Below, piece after piece: positions 1-8,124 of a DNA stretch of 64,000 nucleotides. The stretch comes from CAVQGM01 sp963712065 (GTDB taxonomy: Bacteria > Actinomycetota > Acidimicrobiia > Acidimicrobiales > Acidimicrobilacustridaceae): positions 1,178,001 to 1,242,000 of the forward strand of contig CAVQGM010000001.1 of the NCBI GenBank assembly GCA_963712065.1. Reading direction: 5' to 3'. The notes below the pieces were generated by a model, which searched no databases, had not been told where the DNA came from, and was given only the letters and a program-made list of their open reading frames with translations. The translations under genes and the position numbers were made by a program. How positions within the stretch are numbered: position 1 is the stretch's first letter; each line of letters starts with the position of its first letter.

Positions 1-524
1 AGGTCGGGGTCGAGCTGGATGCCCGCGAACAGCGGCCGGAAGAACCGCTCGATGATCGTCATCGAGAAGCCGAGCTCACGGAGCCGGTCGAAGGTCGACT
101 CGTCGGGTCGACGCAGCAGGTCCGGTACCGAGCCGCGGCGCACCGAGGCGCGCAACCCGAGCACCCGCAGCTTGTCGGCCAGCGTCCCGATGCGGGCGGT
201 GGCCGTGGGCAGCAGGTCCCGGGGTCGACGCAGGGGATCGCCGACCCGCTGGAAGCCGTCGCCGAGCCAGACGAGCGCCCCCGGGTCGAATCGGCGGAGA
301 TCGAGGGCGTCGAGGTCGACCAGGCGGCCCAGCTCGGGGTAGGCGGTGAGCAGGATCTGGAAGCCGCGGTCGAGGCGGAAGCCGTCGATCTGGTCGGTGC
401 GCACCCGGCCACCGACGGCGTCGGACGCCTCGAGCACGGCGACCGTCCGCCCGCCGGCGACCAGGGTCCGGGCACAGGCCAGCCCGGCCAGCCCCGCCCC
501 GATCACCACCGCGTCGACGTCCAT
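1..524 (-). CDS. FAD-dependent oxidoreductase (amine oxidase/phytoene desaturase-like), 3' part outside window
   Basis: Partial gene: about 174 N-terminal residues are visible, beginning at the ATG at 524-522 and running off the left edge without a stop. The first residues contain a dinucleotide-binding beta-alpha-beta fold (VVIGAGLAGLACARTL, about residues 5-20) followed by an acidic residue (VLEAS) that would hold the FAD ribose and the second signature GGRVRT (about 43-48). This order is typical of the flavin amine oxidase, protoporphyrinogen oxidase and phytoene desaturase superfamily. The substrate cannot be inferred from the visible part. It is divergent from the alpha-hydroxy-acid oxidase gene, with 161 bp between the starts. 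Confidence 0.8.
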   Translation of the reverse strand, partial: MDVDAVVIGAGLAGLACARTLVAGGRTVAVLEASDAVGGRVRTDQIDGFRLDRGFQILLTAYPELGRLVDLDALDLRRFDPGALVWLGDGFQRVGDPLRRPRDLLPTATARIGTLADKLRVLGLRASVRRGSVPDLLRRPDESTFDRLRELGFSMTIIERFFRPLFAGIQLDPD

Positions 525-685
525 GCTGCTCCCCTCGCGCCTGCGCCGCACGACGGCCTCCGCCATCCGGGTGTCATCCACCCCGCAGCAACCCTCCGGG
601 CCGCAGCCCGGGAACCCCGATGCTGCCCGACCGGCACGGGGGCTGCCCAACGGGGGCACGGTCGCCGGCGCGGCAAGATGGCCGG

Positions 686-1792
686 GTGCCCGACCCGACC
701 GGCCCCGACCTCGACCGACTCGTCCGCTACACCGACTTCCTGGCCGCCGCCCGCGAGCGACTCGACGCCGAGGCGTTCGACTACTACCGCAGCGGGGCCC
801 TCACCGAGTGGACGCTGCGTGAGAACGAGGCCGCGTTCGGCCGCTGGCGGTTCCACAAGCGGGTGATGGTCGACGTGTCGGCCATCGACACCCGCGCCAC
901 CCTGCTCGGCACCGACGTGGCCTTCCCGGTGCTGGTCGCGCCCACCGCCTTCCATCGCCTGGCCCACCCCGACGGCGAGCTGGCCACCGCCCGGGCCGCC
1001 CTCGCCGTCGACACGATCATGGTGAACTCGACGCTGTCGACCACGTCGCTCGAGGACGTGGCCGCCACCGGCGTGAAGCGGTGGTTCCAGCTCTACGTCC
1101 TGAAGGACCGCGGCCGCACCGCCGCCCTGGTCGAGCGGGCGGCCGCCTCGGGGTTCACGGCCATCGTCCTCACCGTCGACGCCCCGACCATCGGCATCCG
1201 CTACGCCGACCAGCGCAACCGCTTCACCCTGCCGCAAGGGCTGCACCTGGCCAACGTCGACGCCGAGATGCCCGGCGGCGCCGGCTCGGGGCTGCGGGGG
1301 TTCAGCGAGCAGTTCGACCAGGCGCTGACCTGGCGTGACCTCGAGCGGTGGTGCGGGACGGTCGGCCTCCCCGTCGTGGCCAAGGGCGTGCTGAGCGGTG
1401 ACGACGCCCGGCGGGCGGTCGATGCCGGGGCGGCGGGCGTCGTCGTGTCCAACCACGGAGGCCGCCAGCTCGACGGCGATCCGGCCACCCTCGACGCCCT
1501 GCCCGACGTCGTCGAGGCGCTGGCCCGGTCGGGCGCCGACGGGGGCACGCCGACGGTGCTGCTCGACGGGGGGATCCGCTCCGGGCCCGACGTGGTGAAG
1601 GCGGTCGCCCTCGGCGCCGACGCGGTCATGGTCGGTCGTCCCGTCCTCTGGGCCCTGGCGGCCGCCGGCGAGGCGGGGGTGGCCCGCCACCTCGGTCTGC
1701 TGCGCGACGAGGTCACCGACACCCTCCGCCAGGCGGGCGTGCCCCGCCTGGCCGACGTCGACCGGTCCCTGGTCCGCCCGTCGGGTGCGTGA
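686..1792 (+). CDS. FMN-dependent alpha-hydroxy-acid oxidase/dehydrogenase
   Basis: About 368 residues, the usual length of the glycolate oxidase/lactate oxidase/L-lactate dehydrogenase (LldD) family, which oxidises an L-2-hydroxy acid to the 2-oxo acid with FMN. The C-terminal half shows the family active site VVVSNHGGRQLDG, with the His that abstracts the proton and the Arg that binds the carboxylate, followed by the phosphate-binding segments DGGIRSGPDVVKA and ADAVMVGRP. N-terminal YTDFL, YYRSGA and FQLYV motifs also fit. I chose the GTG at 686 because it starts just before the conserved N-terminus and a CAAGAT hexamer lies six bases upstream. A longer frame reaches back to 620 but its first 22 residues look non-coding. 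The exact substrate is not decidable from sequence. Confidence 0.9.
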   Translation: MPDPTGPDLDRLVRYTDFLAAARERLDAEAFDYYRSGALTEWTLRENEAAFGRWRFHKRVMVDVSAIDTRATLLGTDVAFPVLVAPTAFHRLAHPDGELATARAALAVDTIMVNSTLSTTSLEDVAATGVKRWFQLYVLKDRGRTAALVERAAASGFTAIVLTVDAPTIGIRYADQRNRFTLPQGLHLANVDAEMPGGAGSGLRGFSEQFDQALTWRDLERWCGTVGLPVVAKGVLSGDDARRAVDAGAAGVVVSNHGGRQLDGDPATLDALPDVVEALARSGADGGTPTVLLDGGIRSGPDVVKAVALGADAVMVGRPVLWALAAAGEAGVARHLGLLRDEVTDTLRQAGVPRLADVDRSLVRPSGA

Positions 1793-1837
1793 CCTCCGAC
1801 CCCGACACCGTCGCCCCGTCGCGCCGATAATCGACCT

Positions 1838-3115
1838 GTGCGGCACCACCTCGAACCCCTCCCGCCGGAGGCCGTCTTCGATCACATCCGTCCGAAGGAC
1901 GACGTCGTCGTCCCGCTCGCCAACGGTGAGCCGGTCGCCGTCGTCGACGCCCTCGAGGCCGACTACGAGCGCCTCGACGGCGTCCGCATCCACCAGATGC
2001 ACGCCCTCCGCGACCGGCCCTACCTGCACGGACGGCTCCGGCCCCACCTCTCCCACGTGTCGTACTTCCTCTCGCACGTCACCCGACCGGCCTTCCAGGA
2101 GGAGGGCCTCGACCTGGTGCCGGCGAACTTCAGCGAAGTGCCGGCGATGCTCCGCGACCACACGAGCTGCGCGCTGGTGATCGCGACCGTGTCCCCCGCC
2201 GACCGTCACGGCTACTTGTCCCTCGGCACGAGCGCCGACTACGTCGCCTCGTTCATCGGGAAGGTCCCGTTCTTCGTCGAGGTGAACCCGAACATGCCCC
2301 GCACCCACGGGCGCAACCAGCTGCACGTGAGCCAGGTGCTCGGCATGACCGAGTCCGAACACCCGCTCATCGAGCTGCCGCCCCCCCAGGTGATCGACCT
2401 CGACCGCCAGATCGCCGCCTTCGTCGCCGAGCGCATCCCCAACGGCGCCACCATCCAGGCGGGCATCGGCGGCATCCCCAACGCCATCCTCGCCCTCCTC
2501 GTCGACCACGCGCACCTCGGGATGCACACCGAGCTGTTGTCCGACGGTGTGCTCGACCTGATCGACAGCGGGGCCCTCACGGGGCTGAAGAAGACGCTCA
2601 ACCCCGGCAAGTTCGTGGCCACCTTCGTGCTCGGGACCCGACGGGTCTACGACTTCGTGGCCGACAACCCCGCGGTCGAGCTCTGGCCGGTCGACTACGT
2701 CAACGACCCGCGGGTCATCGGCCAGGAGGACTGCTTCGTGTCGATCAACGCCACGCTCGAGGTCGACCTGCTCGGCCAGTGCGCCTCCGAGACGCTCGCC
2801 GGGCGCTACTACTCGGGGAGCGGCGGGCAGGCCGACTTCGCCCGGGGGGCGATGTACTCGCCCCGGGGACAGGGGTTCGTGGTCCTGCACTCGACCGCGA
2901 GGGGTGGTGAGGTGAGCCGCATCGTGTCCCGCCTGGGTGCCGGCCAGGTGGTCACCACCCCCAAGAACACGGTCGACAAGATCGTGACGGAGTGGGGAGT
3001 GGCCGAGCTGCGGGGCCGGAGCATCCGGGAGCGGGCCCGGGCCCTCATCGCCATCGCCCACCCGGATCATCGGGACCGCCTGGCCTGGGAGGCCGACGAG
3101 CTCGGGTTCGTGTAG
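1838..3115 (+). CDS. Acetyl-CoA hydrolase/transferase family CoA-transferase (4-hydroxybutyrate CoA-transferase-like)
   Basis: 425 residues with GTG start; a GATAAT hexamer six bases upstream suggests a leaderless transcript. The protein matches the acetyl-CoA hydrolase/transferase family throughout: QAGIGGIPNAI (CoA-binding glycine loop), HLGMHTELLSDGVLDLID, GTRRVYDFV, PVDYVNDP, SINATLEVDLLGQ, SGSGGQADFARGA and the C-terminal VTEWGVAELRG-S-RERARALI-IAHPDHR. The glutamate in HTELLSDG is the probable catalytic residue that forms the glutamyl-CoA thioester, by analogy with the Clostridium enzyme. It probably moves CoA from acetyl-CoA to a short carboxylic acid; 4-hydroxybutyrate, butyrate, propionate or succinate remain possible. 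It lies 45 bp after the hydroxy-acid oxidase on the same strand. Confidence 0.88.
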   Translation: MRHHLEPLPPEAVFDHIRPKDDVVVPLANGEPVAVVDALEADYERLDGVRIHQMHALRDRPYLHGRLRPHLSHVSYFLSHVTRPAFQEEGLDLVPANFSEVPAMLRDHTSCALVIATVSPADRHGYLSLGTSADYVASFIGKVPFFVEVNPNMPRTHGRNQLHVSQVLGMTESEHPLIELPPPQVIDLDRQIAAFVAERIPNGATIQAGIGGIPNAILALLVDHAHLGMHTELLSDGVLDLIDSGALTGLKKTLNPGKFVATFVLGTRRVYDFVADNPAVELWPVDYVNDPRVIGQEDCFVSINATLEVDLLGQCASETLAGRYYSGSGGQADFARGAMYSPRGQGFVVLHSTARGGEVSRIVSRLGAGQVVTTPKNTVDKIVTEWGVAELRGRSIRERARALIAIAHPDHRDRLAWEADELGFV

Positions 3116-3211
3116 CCGCCGACGGGTGCCCCGTCGACGGAGTGCTCAAGGTGCCCGGCCAGTCGGTCGATGCCTCCAAGGGCACTCGAACGACAGGTGG
3201 AGGCTCTCACC

Positions 3212-4516
3212 GTGCTGGATCTGCTGGACGTCCCCCGGGCGCCGCGCGAGCTCGCCAACCTCGGGATCCCCGAGTCGCTCGTGCAGGACATCATCCTTCG
3301 GCGGACGCTGTTCGAGGGCCGAACGTCGACGCTGCGGCTGGCCACCGCCACCGGCCTGTCGCTCGTGATCATGGCCAAGCTGGTCGAGGACCTGCGCGAC
3401 CAGCGCCTCGTCGAGATCATCGGGCTCGACGGCTACGACCACATCTTCGAGCTCAGCCAGGCCGGCCGCGAGGCCGCGACCGAGCGTCTGAAGCTCTGCC
3501 GCTACGCCGGCTACGCGCCGGTGAGCCTGGCCGACTACGTCGAGGTGGTGCGCAAGCAGACGGTACGACCCGTGGTCACCCCGGAGTCGGTCCGGCAGTC
3601 CTTCGACGACCTGGTGGTCAACGAACGGCTGCTCGCCGAGCTGGGCCCCGCGCTGCTGACCTCGGGGGCCACGTTCCTCTACGGGCCGCCGGGCACCGGC
3701 AAGACGAGCATCGCCGAGCGGCTCATCCGGGTGCACACCGACCCCGTGGTGGTGCCCCGCGCCGTCGAGGTCGACAGCCAGATCATCACCGTGTTCGACC
3801 CGGTGATCCACCGGCCGCTCGACGACCAGCCGGCCGAGCTCGATCCGAGGTGGGTCCTCTGCCACCGCCCGTCGGTGATCGTCGGTGGCGAGCTGACCCT
3901 GTCGATGATGGACCTGACCTACGAGCCCGCCAACGGCGTGTACCTGGCCCCGATCCAGATGCAGGCCAACAACGGCATCCTGGTCATCGACGACTTCGGC
4001 CGCCAGACGATCACGCCCGAGCAGGTGCTCAACCGGTGGATCGTCCCGCTCGACCGACGCATCGACTACCTGTCGCTGAGCTACGGCGTGCGCTTCGAGA
4101 TCCCCTTCGACGCCAAGGTCGTGTTCTCGACCAACCTCGCGCCGGCCACGCTCGGCGACGAGGCGTTCTTCCGCCGCATCCAGAACAAGATCCTCGTCGC
4201 TCCCATCACCGACCTCGAGTTCGACCTCGTCCTGTCCCGGGCGGCGGCCCACGCCGGCGTGGCGGTCGAGCCGGGCGCCGCCGACCACCTCCGGCGGGTC
4301 AGCCGCGAGAAGGGCGACGGTGACCTCCGTCCGTACCTGCCCATCGAGGTGTGCCGGATCCTCAACGCCGTCTGCGAGTTCAACGGCTGGTCGGCCGTGC
4401 TCCGGCCCGACACGATCGACCGGGTCGCCGGCATCTACTTCACCAAGGACCGGGTGCGCGACGTGCCCGTCGAGCCCCACCCGGCCCCGACGAACGGCAA
4501 CGGCGCCGCCCACTGA
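3212..4516 (+). CDS. AAA-family ATPase with N-terminal winged-helix-like region, function unknown
   Basis: 434 residues from the GTG at 3212, chosen because a clear Shine-Dalgarno (AGGTGGAGG, 3195-3203) lies eight bases upstream; an in-frame ATG at 3170 has no such signal. Residues 1 to about 110 form a helical, winged-helix-like segment (PRELANLGIPESLVQDIILRR, then LSLVIMAKLVEDLRDQRLVE). The ATPase part follows: Walker A YGPPGTGKTS at about 158-165 and Walker B GILVIDDFGRQ at about 256-263, then a sensor-1-like VVFSTNLAP. The ATPase core resembles the MoxR/COG0714-like AAA proteins. I do not recognise a specific role, and no partner such as a VWA protein is adjacent. Confidence 0.75.
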   Translation: MLDLLDVPRAPRELANLGIPESLVQDIILRRTLFEGRTSTLRLATATGLSLVIMAKLVEDLRDQRLVEIIGLDGYDHIFELSQAGREAATERLKLCRYAGYAPVSLADYVEVVRKQTVRPVVTPESVRQSFDDLVVNERLLAELGPALLTSGATFLYGPPGTGKTSIAERLIRVHTDPVVVPRAVEVDSQIITVFDPVIHRPLDDQPAELDPRWVLCHRPSVIVGGELTLSMMDLTYEPANGVYLAPIQMQANNGILVIDDFGRQTITPEQVLNRWIVPLDRRIDYLSLSYGVRFEIPFDAKVVFSTNLAPATLGDEAFFRRIQNKILVAPITDLEFDLVLSRAAAHAGVAVEPGAADHLRRVSREKGDGDLRPYLPIEVCRILNAVCEFNGWSAVLRPDTIDRVAGIYFTKDRVRDVPVEPHPAPTNGNGAAH

Positions 4517-4612
4517 GCCGACGGTGCGGCTGGTGACGACGCTGCCGCCTCCCTAGCATCGGCGCGCCCCGACGCGAGGGGGGGCCCGCAGCACCCGGGG
4601 GGGGATGCGCCG

Positions 4613-6301
4613 ATGACGATGACGTTCGACGAGGCGGTCGAGGCCGCCACCGGGCCCGGCGGCCCGTTCTCCGTGCACGAGGAGCACGTCGAAGGCCGCC
4701 CGCAACTCGTGTTCGACCGGACGCCGTCGTCGTTGCGGGCCGTGTGGGCGACGCTCCGGGACCGCGCCCCCGGGGACGTGTGCCTCGTCTACGAGGACGA
4801 GCGCTGGACCTTCGCCGACGTCGACCGGCAGATCGACGCCCTGGCCGCGATGCTGGTCGACCGCTACGGCGTGCACCCCGGGGACCGAGTTGCCATCGCC
4901 ATGCGCAACTACCCGGAGTGGATCACCGCCTTCGCCGCCACCACGGCGGTGGGGGCCATCGCCGTCGCCATGAACGCCTGGTGGACGACCGACGAGCTGG
5001 GGTACGGCCTGCGCGACTCCGGTGCCCGGGTGCTCGTCGCCGACGAGGAGCGGGTCGACCGCGTCCTGCCGCTCCTCGACCTCGACGACGGCCTCGACCT
5101 GCGGGTCGTCGGGGTGCGGCTGGCGGGCGACGCCCCCCACCCCGGCGTCGAACGGCTCGACGACGTGGTGGTGCCCGGCGCGCCGATGCCCGACGTCGAG
5201 GTCACCCCCGACATGGACGCCACGATCCTCTACACGTCGGGCACCACCGGCGAGCCGAAGGGGGCGGTGTCGACCCACCGGGCGGTGCTCTCGGCGCTCA
5301 TGGCCTTCGCCTGCCGATCGGTGGTGCACTCGATGATGCGGGGGCCGGCCGAGCCCCATCCCCACCCGACCTGCTTCATCCTCACCGTGCCGCTGTTCCA
5401 CGTGACGGGCCTGGTGCCGGTGATGCTCGGGGCCGTGCTCGGCGGCAACCGCCTGGTGATGATGTACCGGTGGAACCCCGAACGGGCGCTCGACCTCATC
5501 GAACGGGAGCGGGTCACGACGTTCGTCGGCGTGCCCACCATGTCCTGGGACCTGCTCGAGTCACCCGACTTCGCCACGCGGGACACGTCGAGCCTGCAGA
5601 GCGTCGGCGGTGGTGGGGCGCCGGCCCCGCCCGAGCTGGTGCGACGGATCGACGACGGCTTCTCCGAGGGGCGTCCGAGCATCGGCTACGGGATGACCGA
5701 GACCAACGCCTACGGCCCCCAGAACATGGGCGACGACTACGTGCGCAAGCCCCGCAGCGCCGGACGGACCGTGCCGGTGATGAAGGTGACCGTCACCGAC
5801 CCGGCGGGGAACGAGGTGCCGCGGGGCGAGGTGGGTGAGATCCGGTTCACCGGGCCGAACCTGATCCGCGGCTACTGGAACAAGCCCGAGGCCACGGCCG
5901 ACACGATCATCGACGGCTGGCTTCGCACCGGCGACATCGGCCGCATGGACGACGAGGGCTTCGTCTACGTCGAGGACCGGGCCAAGGACATGGTGATCCG
6001 AGGCGGCGAGAACATCTACTGCGCCGAGGTCGAGAGCGCGATCTACGAGCACCCGGCGGTGCACGAGGCGGCGGTGTTCGGCATCCCGCACGAGCGCCTC
6101 GGCGAGGAGCTCGTGGTGGCGGTGTTCCCCAAGAGCGGACGGGTCATCGTCGTCGAGGAGCTGCAGGCGTTCGTCGGCGAGCGGCTGGCATCGTTCAAGG
6201 TGCCGACCAGGGTCATCGTGGCGGAGGTGCAGCTGCCGAGGGGGGCGACCGGCAAGATCCTCAAGCGCGAGCTGCGCGACGGCATCGTCGGCGACGGCTG
6301 A
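4613..6301 (+). CDS. Acyl-CoA synthetase (class I adenylate-forming enzyme)
   Basis: 562 residues. It carries the complete AMP-binding signature set: A3 ILYTSGTTGEPKGAVSTHRA (phosphate-binding loop, residues about 204-223), A5 YGMTETN, A7 GWLRTGDIGRMDDEGFVYVEDRAKDMVIRGGENIY (with the adenosine-binding Asp and hinge region), and the C-terminal catalytic Lys in ATGKILKREL. It activates a carboxylic acid as acyl-AMP and transfers it to CoA. The substrate, fatty or aromatic acid, cannot be told from the sequence. A TAGCAT hexamer at 4554-4559 is a plausible -10 element with a leader of about 47 bases. It converges on the amidohydrolase gene, with 18 bp between the two stops. Confidence 0.9.
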   Translation: MTMTFDEAVEAATGPGGPFSVHEEHVEGRPQLVFDRTPSSLRAVWATLRDRAPGDVCLVYEDERWTFADVDRQIDALAAMLVDRYGVHPGDRVAIAMRNYPEWITAFAATTAVGAIAVAMNAWWTTDELGYGLRDSGARVLVADEERVDRVLPLLDLDDGLDLRVVGVRLAGDAPHPGVERLDDVVVPGAPMPDVEVTPDMDATILYTSGTTGEPKGAVSTHRAVLSALMAFACRSVVHSMMRGPAEPHPHPTCFILTVPLFHVTGLVPVMLGAVLGGNRLVMMYRWNPERALDLIERERVTTFVGVPTMSWDLLESPDFATRDTSSLQSVGGGGAPAPPELVRRIDDGFSEGRPSIGYGMTETNAYGPQNMGDDYVRKPRSAGRTVPVMKVTVTDPAGNEVPRGEVGEIRFTGPNLIRGYWNKPEATADTIIDGWLRTGDIGRMDDEGFVYVEDRAKDMVIRGGENIYCAEVESAIYEHPAVHEAAVFGIPHERLGEELVVAVFPKSGRVIVVEELQAFVGERLASFKVPTRVIVAEVQLPRGATGKILKRELRDGIVGDG

Positions 6302-6319
6302 GGTGGACCGACGGGCCAC

Positions 6320-8011
6320 CTACGAGCGCAGCAGGGTCCCCGGGTGGGAGCCCGTGTGCTGCCCGCCTTCGAGGGTGACGGTGCCGTTGACCATCGTCGC
6401 CCGGTAGCCGCTCGCCCTCTGCACGTAGCGTCCGGCGCCACCGGGGAAGTCGTGCACGTACTCGGGAAGGTCGAGGGTGAGGTGGTCGAGGTCGATCACG
6501 TTGAGGTCGGCGAAGGCGCCCTCGCGCACCACGCCCCGGTCGACCACGCCGAACAGCTCGGCGGTGTCGGAGGTGAGCCGGCGCACGGCCTCCTCGACGG
6601 CAAGGACGCCGCGGTCGCGCACCCACGTGCGCAGGAGGAACGTGGGCTGGCTCGCATCCATGATCTGGCCGACGTGGGCGCCGGCGTCGGCCAGGCCCAT
6701 CACCACGGTGGGGTCGGCGAGCATCTCGTCCACGGCGGCGAGGTCCTGGTTGAGGAACGGCAGGTTGACGAGCACCCGTCCGTCGCTCTCGAGCGACAGG
6801 TCGATGAACGCCTCGACCGGGGTGACGCCCCGGGCCTCGGCCACGGCCGGCAACGTGGCGGCCGGGTCGTGGTCGTAGTCGGGCGACCCGGGCCCGAGCA
6901 CGTAGAACCCGGCGAGCTGCTCGGCCGTCGGGCGGTCGCGGGACTCCTCGACCAGCCGGGCCCGGTGCCTCGGGTCGCGCAGGGCGACCAGCTTCTCGTC
7001 GAGCGACCGCCCGCGGAGCTCCCTCCACGAGGGTGCGCCGTCGAACGGCGTGTGGTGGGCGAGGCCGAACAGGGCGCCGATGCCCCGGGCGGTGGTCTGG
7101 GGGCGGATGTGGGCGCCGGCATCGTTCTCCTCGTGCACGAAGTCGAGGACCCGGCGGTAGAGATCGGGGCGGCGGAAGCTGTGGGCGAGGCCGAAGGTGA
7201 CCGGCCGGCCGGTCTCCCGGGAGAGGCGGCCCATCCACGCGATCTCGGCGCGGGTGTTGCCGTAGGTGGCGTCGTCGCGCTCGCCGAGGCGCGGCGCCGA
7301 CTCGAACACGCCTCGGCCCTCGGCGCCCATGACCTCCCCCAAGGCCAGGAGCTCATCGGGGGCGGCCCACGTACCCGGCACCGGCCGACCATCGGGTACG
7401 CGGTGCAGCAGCGTGCGCGACGTCGAGAACCCGAGGGCACCGGCGCGGATGGCCTCCTCGACGAGGGCGCGCATGGCGGCCACGTCGGCGGCGGCGGCGG
7501 GCTCCTCCTGCAAGCTGCGCTCCCCCATGGCGTGCACCCGCACCGCGCAGTGGCCGACCATGCCCCCGACGTTCACGCCCTTCGGCAGGCGGTCGATGGT
7601 CGCGAGGTACTCGCCGTAGCTCTCCCAGTCCCAGGGGAGGCCGTCGAGGATCGACGCCTTCGGGATGTCCTCGACCGACTCCATCATCTCGGCCAGGAAC
7701 TCGCGGTCGGCGGGCTTGCACGGGGCGAAGGTCACCCCGCAGTTGCCGAGCACCACCGAGGTGACGCCGTGCCAGCACGACGAGGTGGCGGCCGGGTCCC
7801 AGGCCAGCTGGGCGTCGAGGTGGGTGTGGATGTCGACGAAGCCGGGGGTGACGAGGCAGCCGTCGGCGTCGATCACGCGGCCGGCGTCGGTGACGTCGAC
7901 GTCGCCGACGGCCACGATGCGATCGCCGTCGACGGCCACGTCGGCCGGTCGCGTCGGTGCCCCGGTGCCGTCGACGACGGTTCCGTTGATGATCACCACG
8001 TCATGGGCCAT
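6320..8011 (-). CDS. D-aminoacylase/N-acyl-D-amino-acid deacylase family amidohydrolase
   Basis: About 563 residues. The N-terminus has the composite-domain strands (IINGTVVDGTGAPTRPADVAVDGDRIVAVG), then the metal-binding barrel: PGFVDIHTHLDAQ (HxH ligands), HGVTSVVLGNCGVTFAPC (the Cys typical of D-aminoacylases), MVGHCAVR, FSTSRT, GLAHSF, and the late Asp in VMGLADAGAHVGQIMDAS. This is the family that removes acyl groups from D-amino acids; related members act on dihydropyrimidine-like rings. I prefer the second ATG (8011) because GAGGGG lies six bases before it, whereas the first ATG (8017) sits directly on that motif. It is 107 bp downstream of the arylsulfatase gene on the same strand. 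Confidence 0.87.
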   Translation of the reverse strand: MAHDVVIINGTVVDGTGAPTRPADVAVDGDRIVAVGDVDVTDAGRVIDADGCLVTPGFVDIHTHLDAQLAWDPAATSSCWHGVTSVVLGNCGVTFAPCKPADREFLAEMMESVEDIPKASILDGLPWDWESYGEYLATIDRLPKGVNVGGMVGHCAVRVHAMGERSLQEEPAAAADVAAMRALVEEAIRAGALGFSTSRTLLHRVPDGRPVPGTWAAPDELLALGEVMGAEGRGVFESAPRLGERDDATYGNTRAEIAWMGRLSRETGRPVTFGLAHSFRRPDLYRRVLDFVHEENDAGAHIRPQTTARGIGALFGLAHHTPFDGAPSWRELRGRSLDEKLVALRDPRHRARLVEESRDRPTAEQLAGFYVLGPGSPDYDHDPAATLPAVAEARGVTPVEAFIDLSLESDGRVLVNLPFLNQDLAAVDEMLADPTVVMGLADAGAHVGQIMDASQPTFLLRTWVRDRGVLAVEEAVRRLTSDTAELFGVVDRGVVREGAFADLNVIDLDHLTLDLPEYVHDFPGGAGRYVQRASGYRATMVNGTVTLEGGQHTGSHPGTLLRS

Positions 8012-8124
8012 GCCCATCCCCCCTCGTCCGGCGGGCGGTCCCCCGGCAGGCCCGAGCGTAGAGCGGCGTCTGCGACCGGGCCCGACCGAAGCCCCGGTGG
8101 CGGGTCAGGCCTCGCGGCCGCCCG

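Noticed and set aside
503..3070. 855-residue open frame on the minus strand opposite the oxidase and CoA-transferase genes
   Set aside because: Antisense shadow of two well-supported genes; composition is Gly/Arg/Val/Asp-rich with no family motif.
2992..4323. 443-residue frame overlapping the AAA ATPase in another phase
   Set aside because: Arg/Pro/Gly-rich translation typical of an out-of-frame reading of a GC-rich gene.
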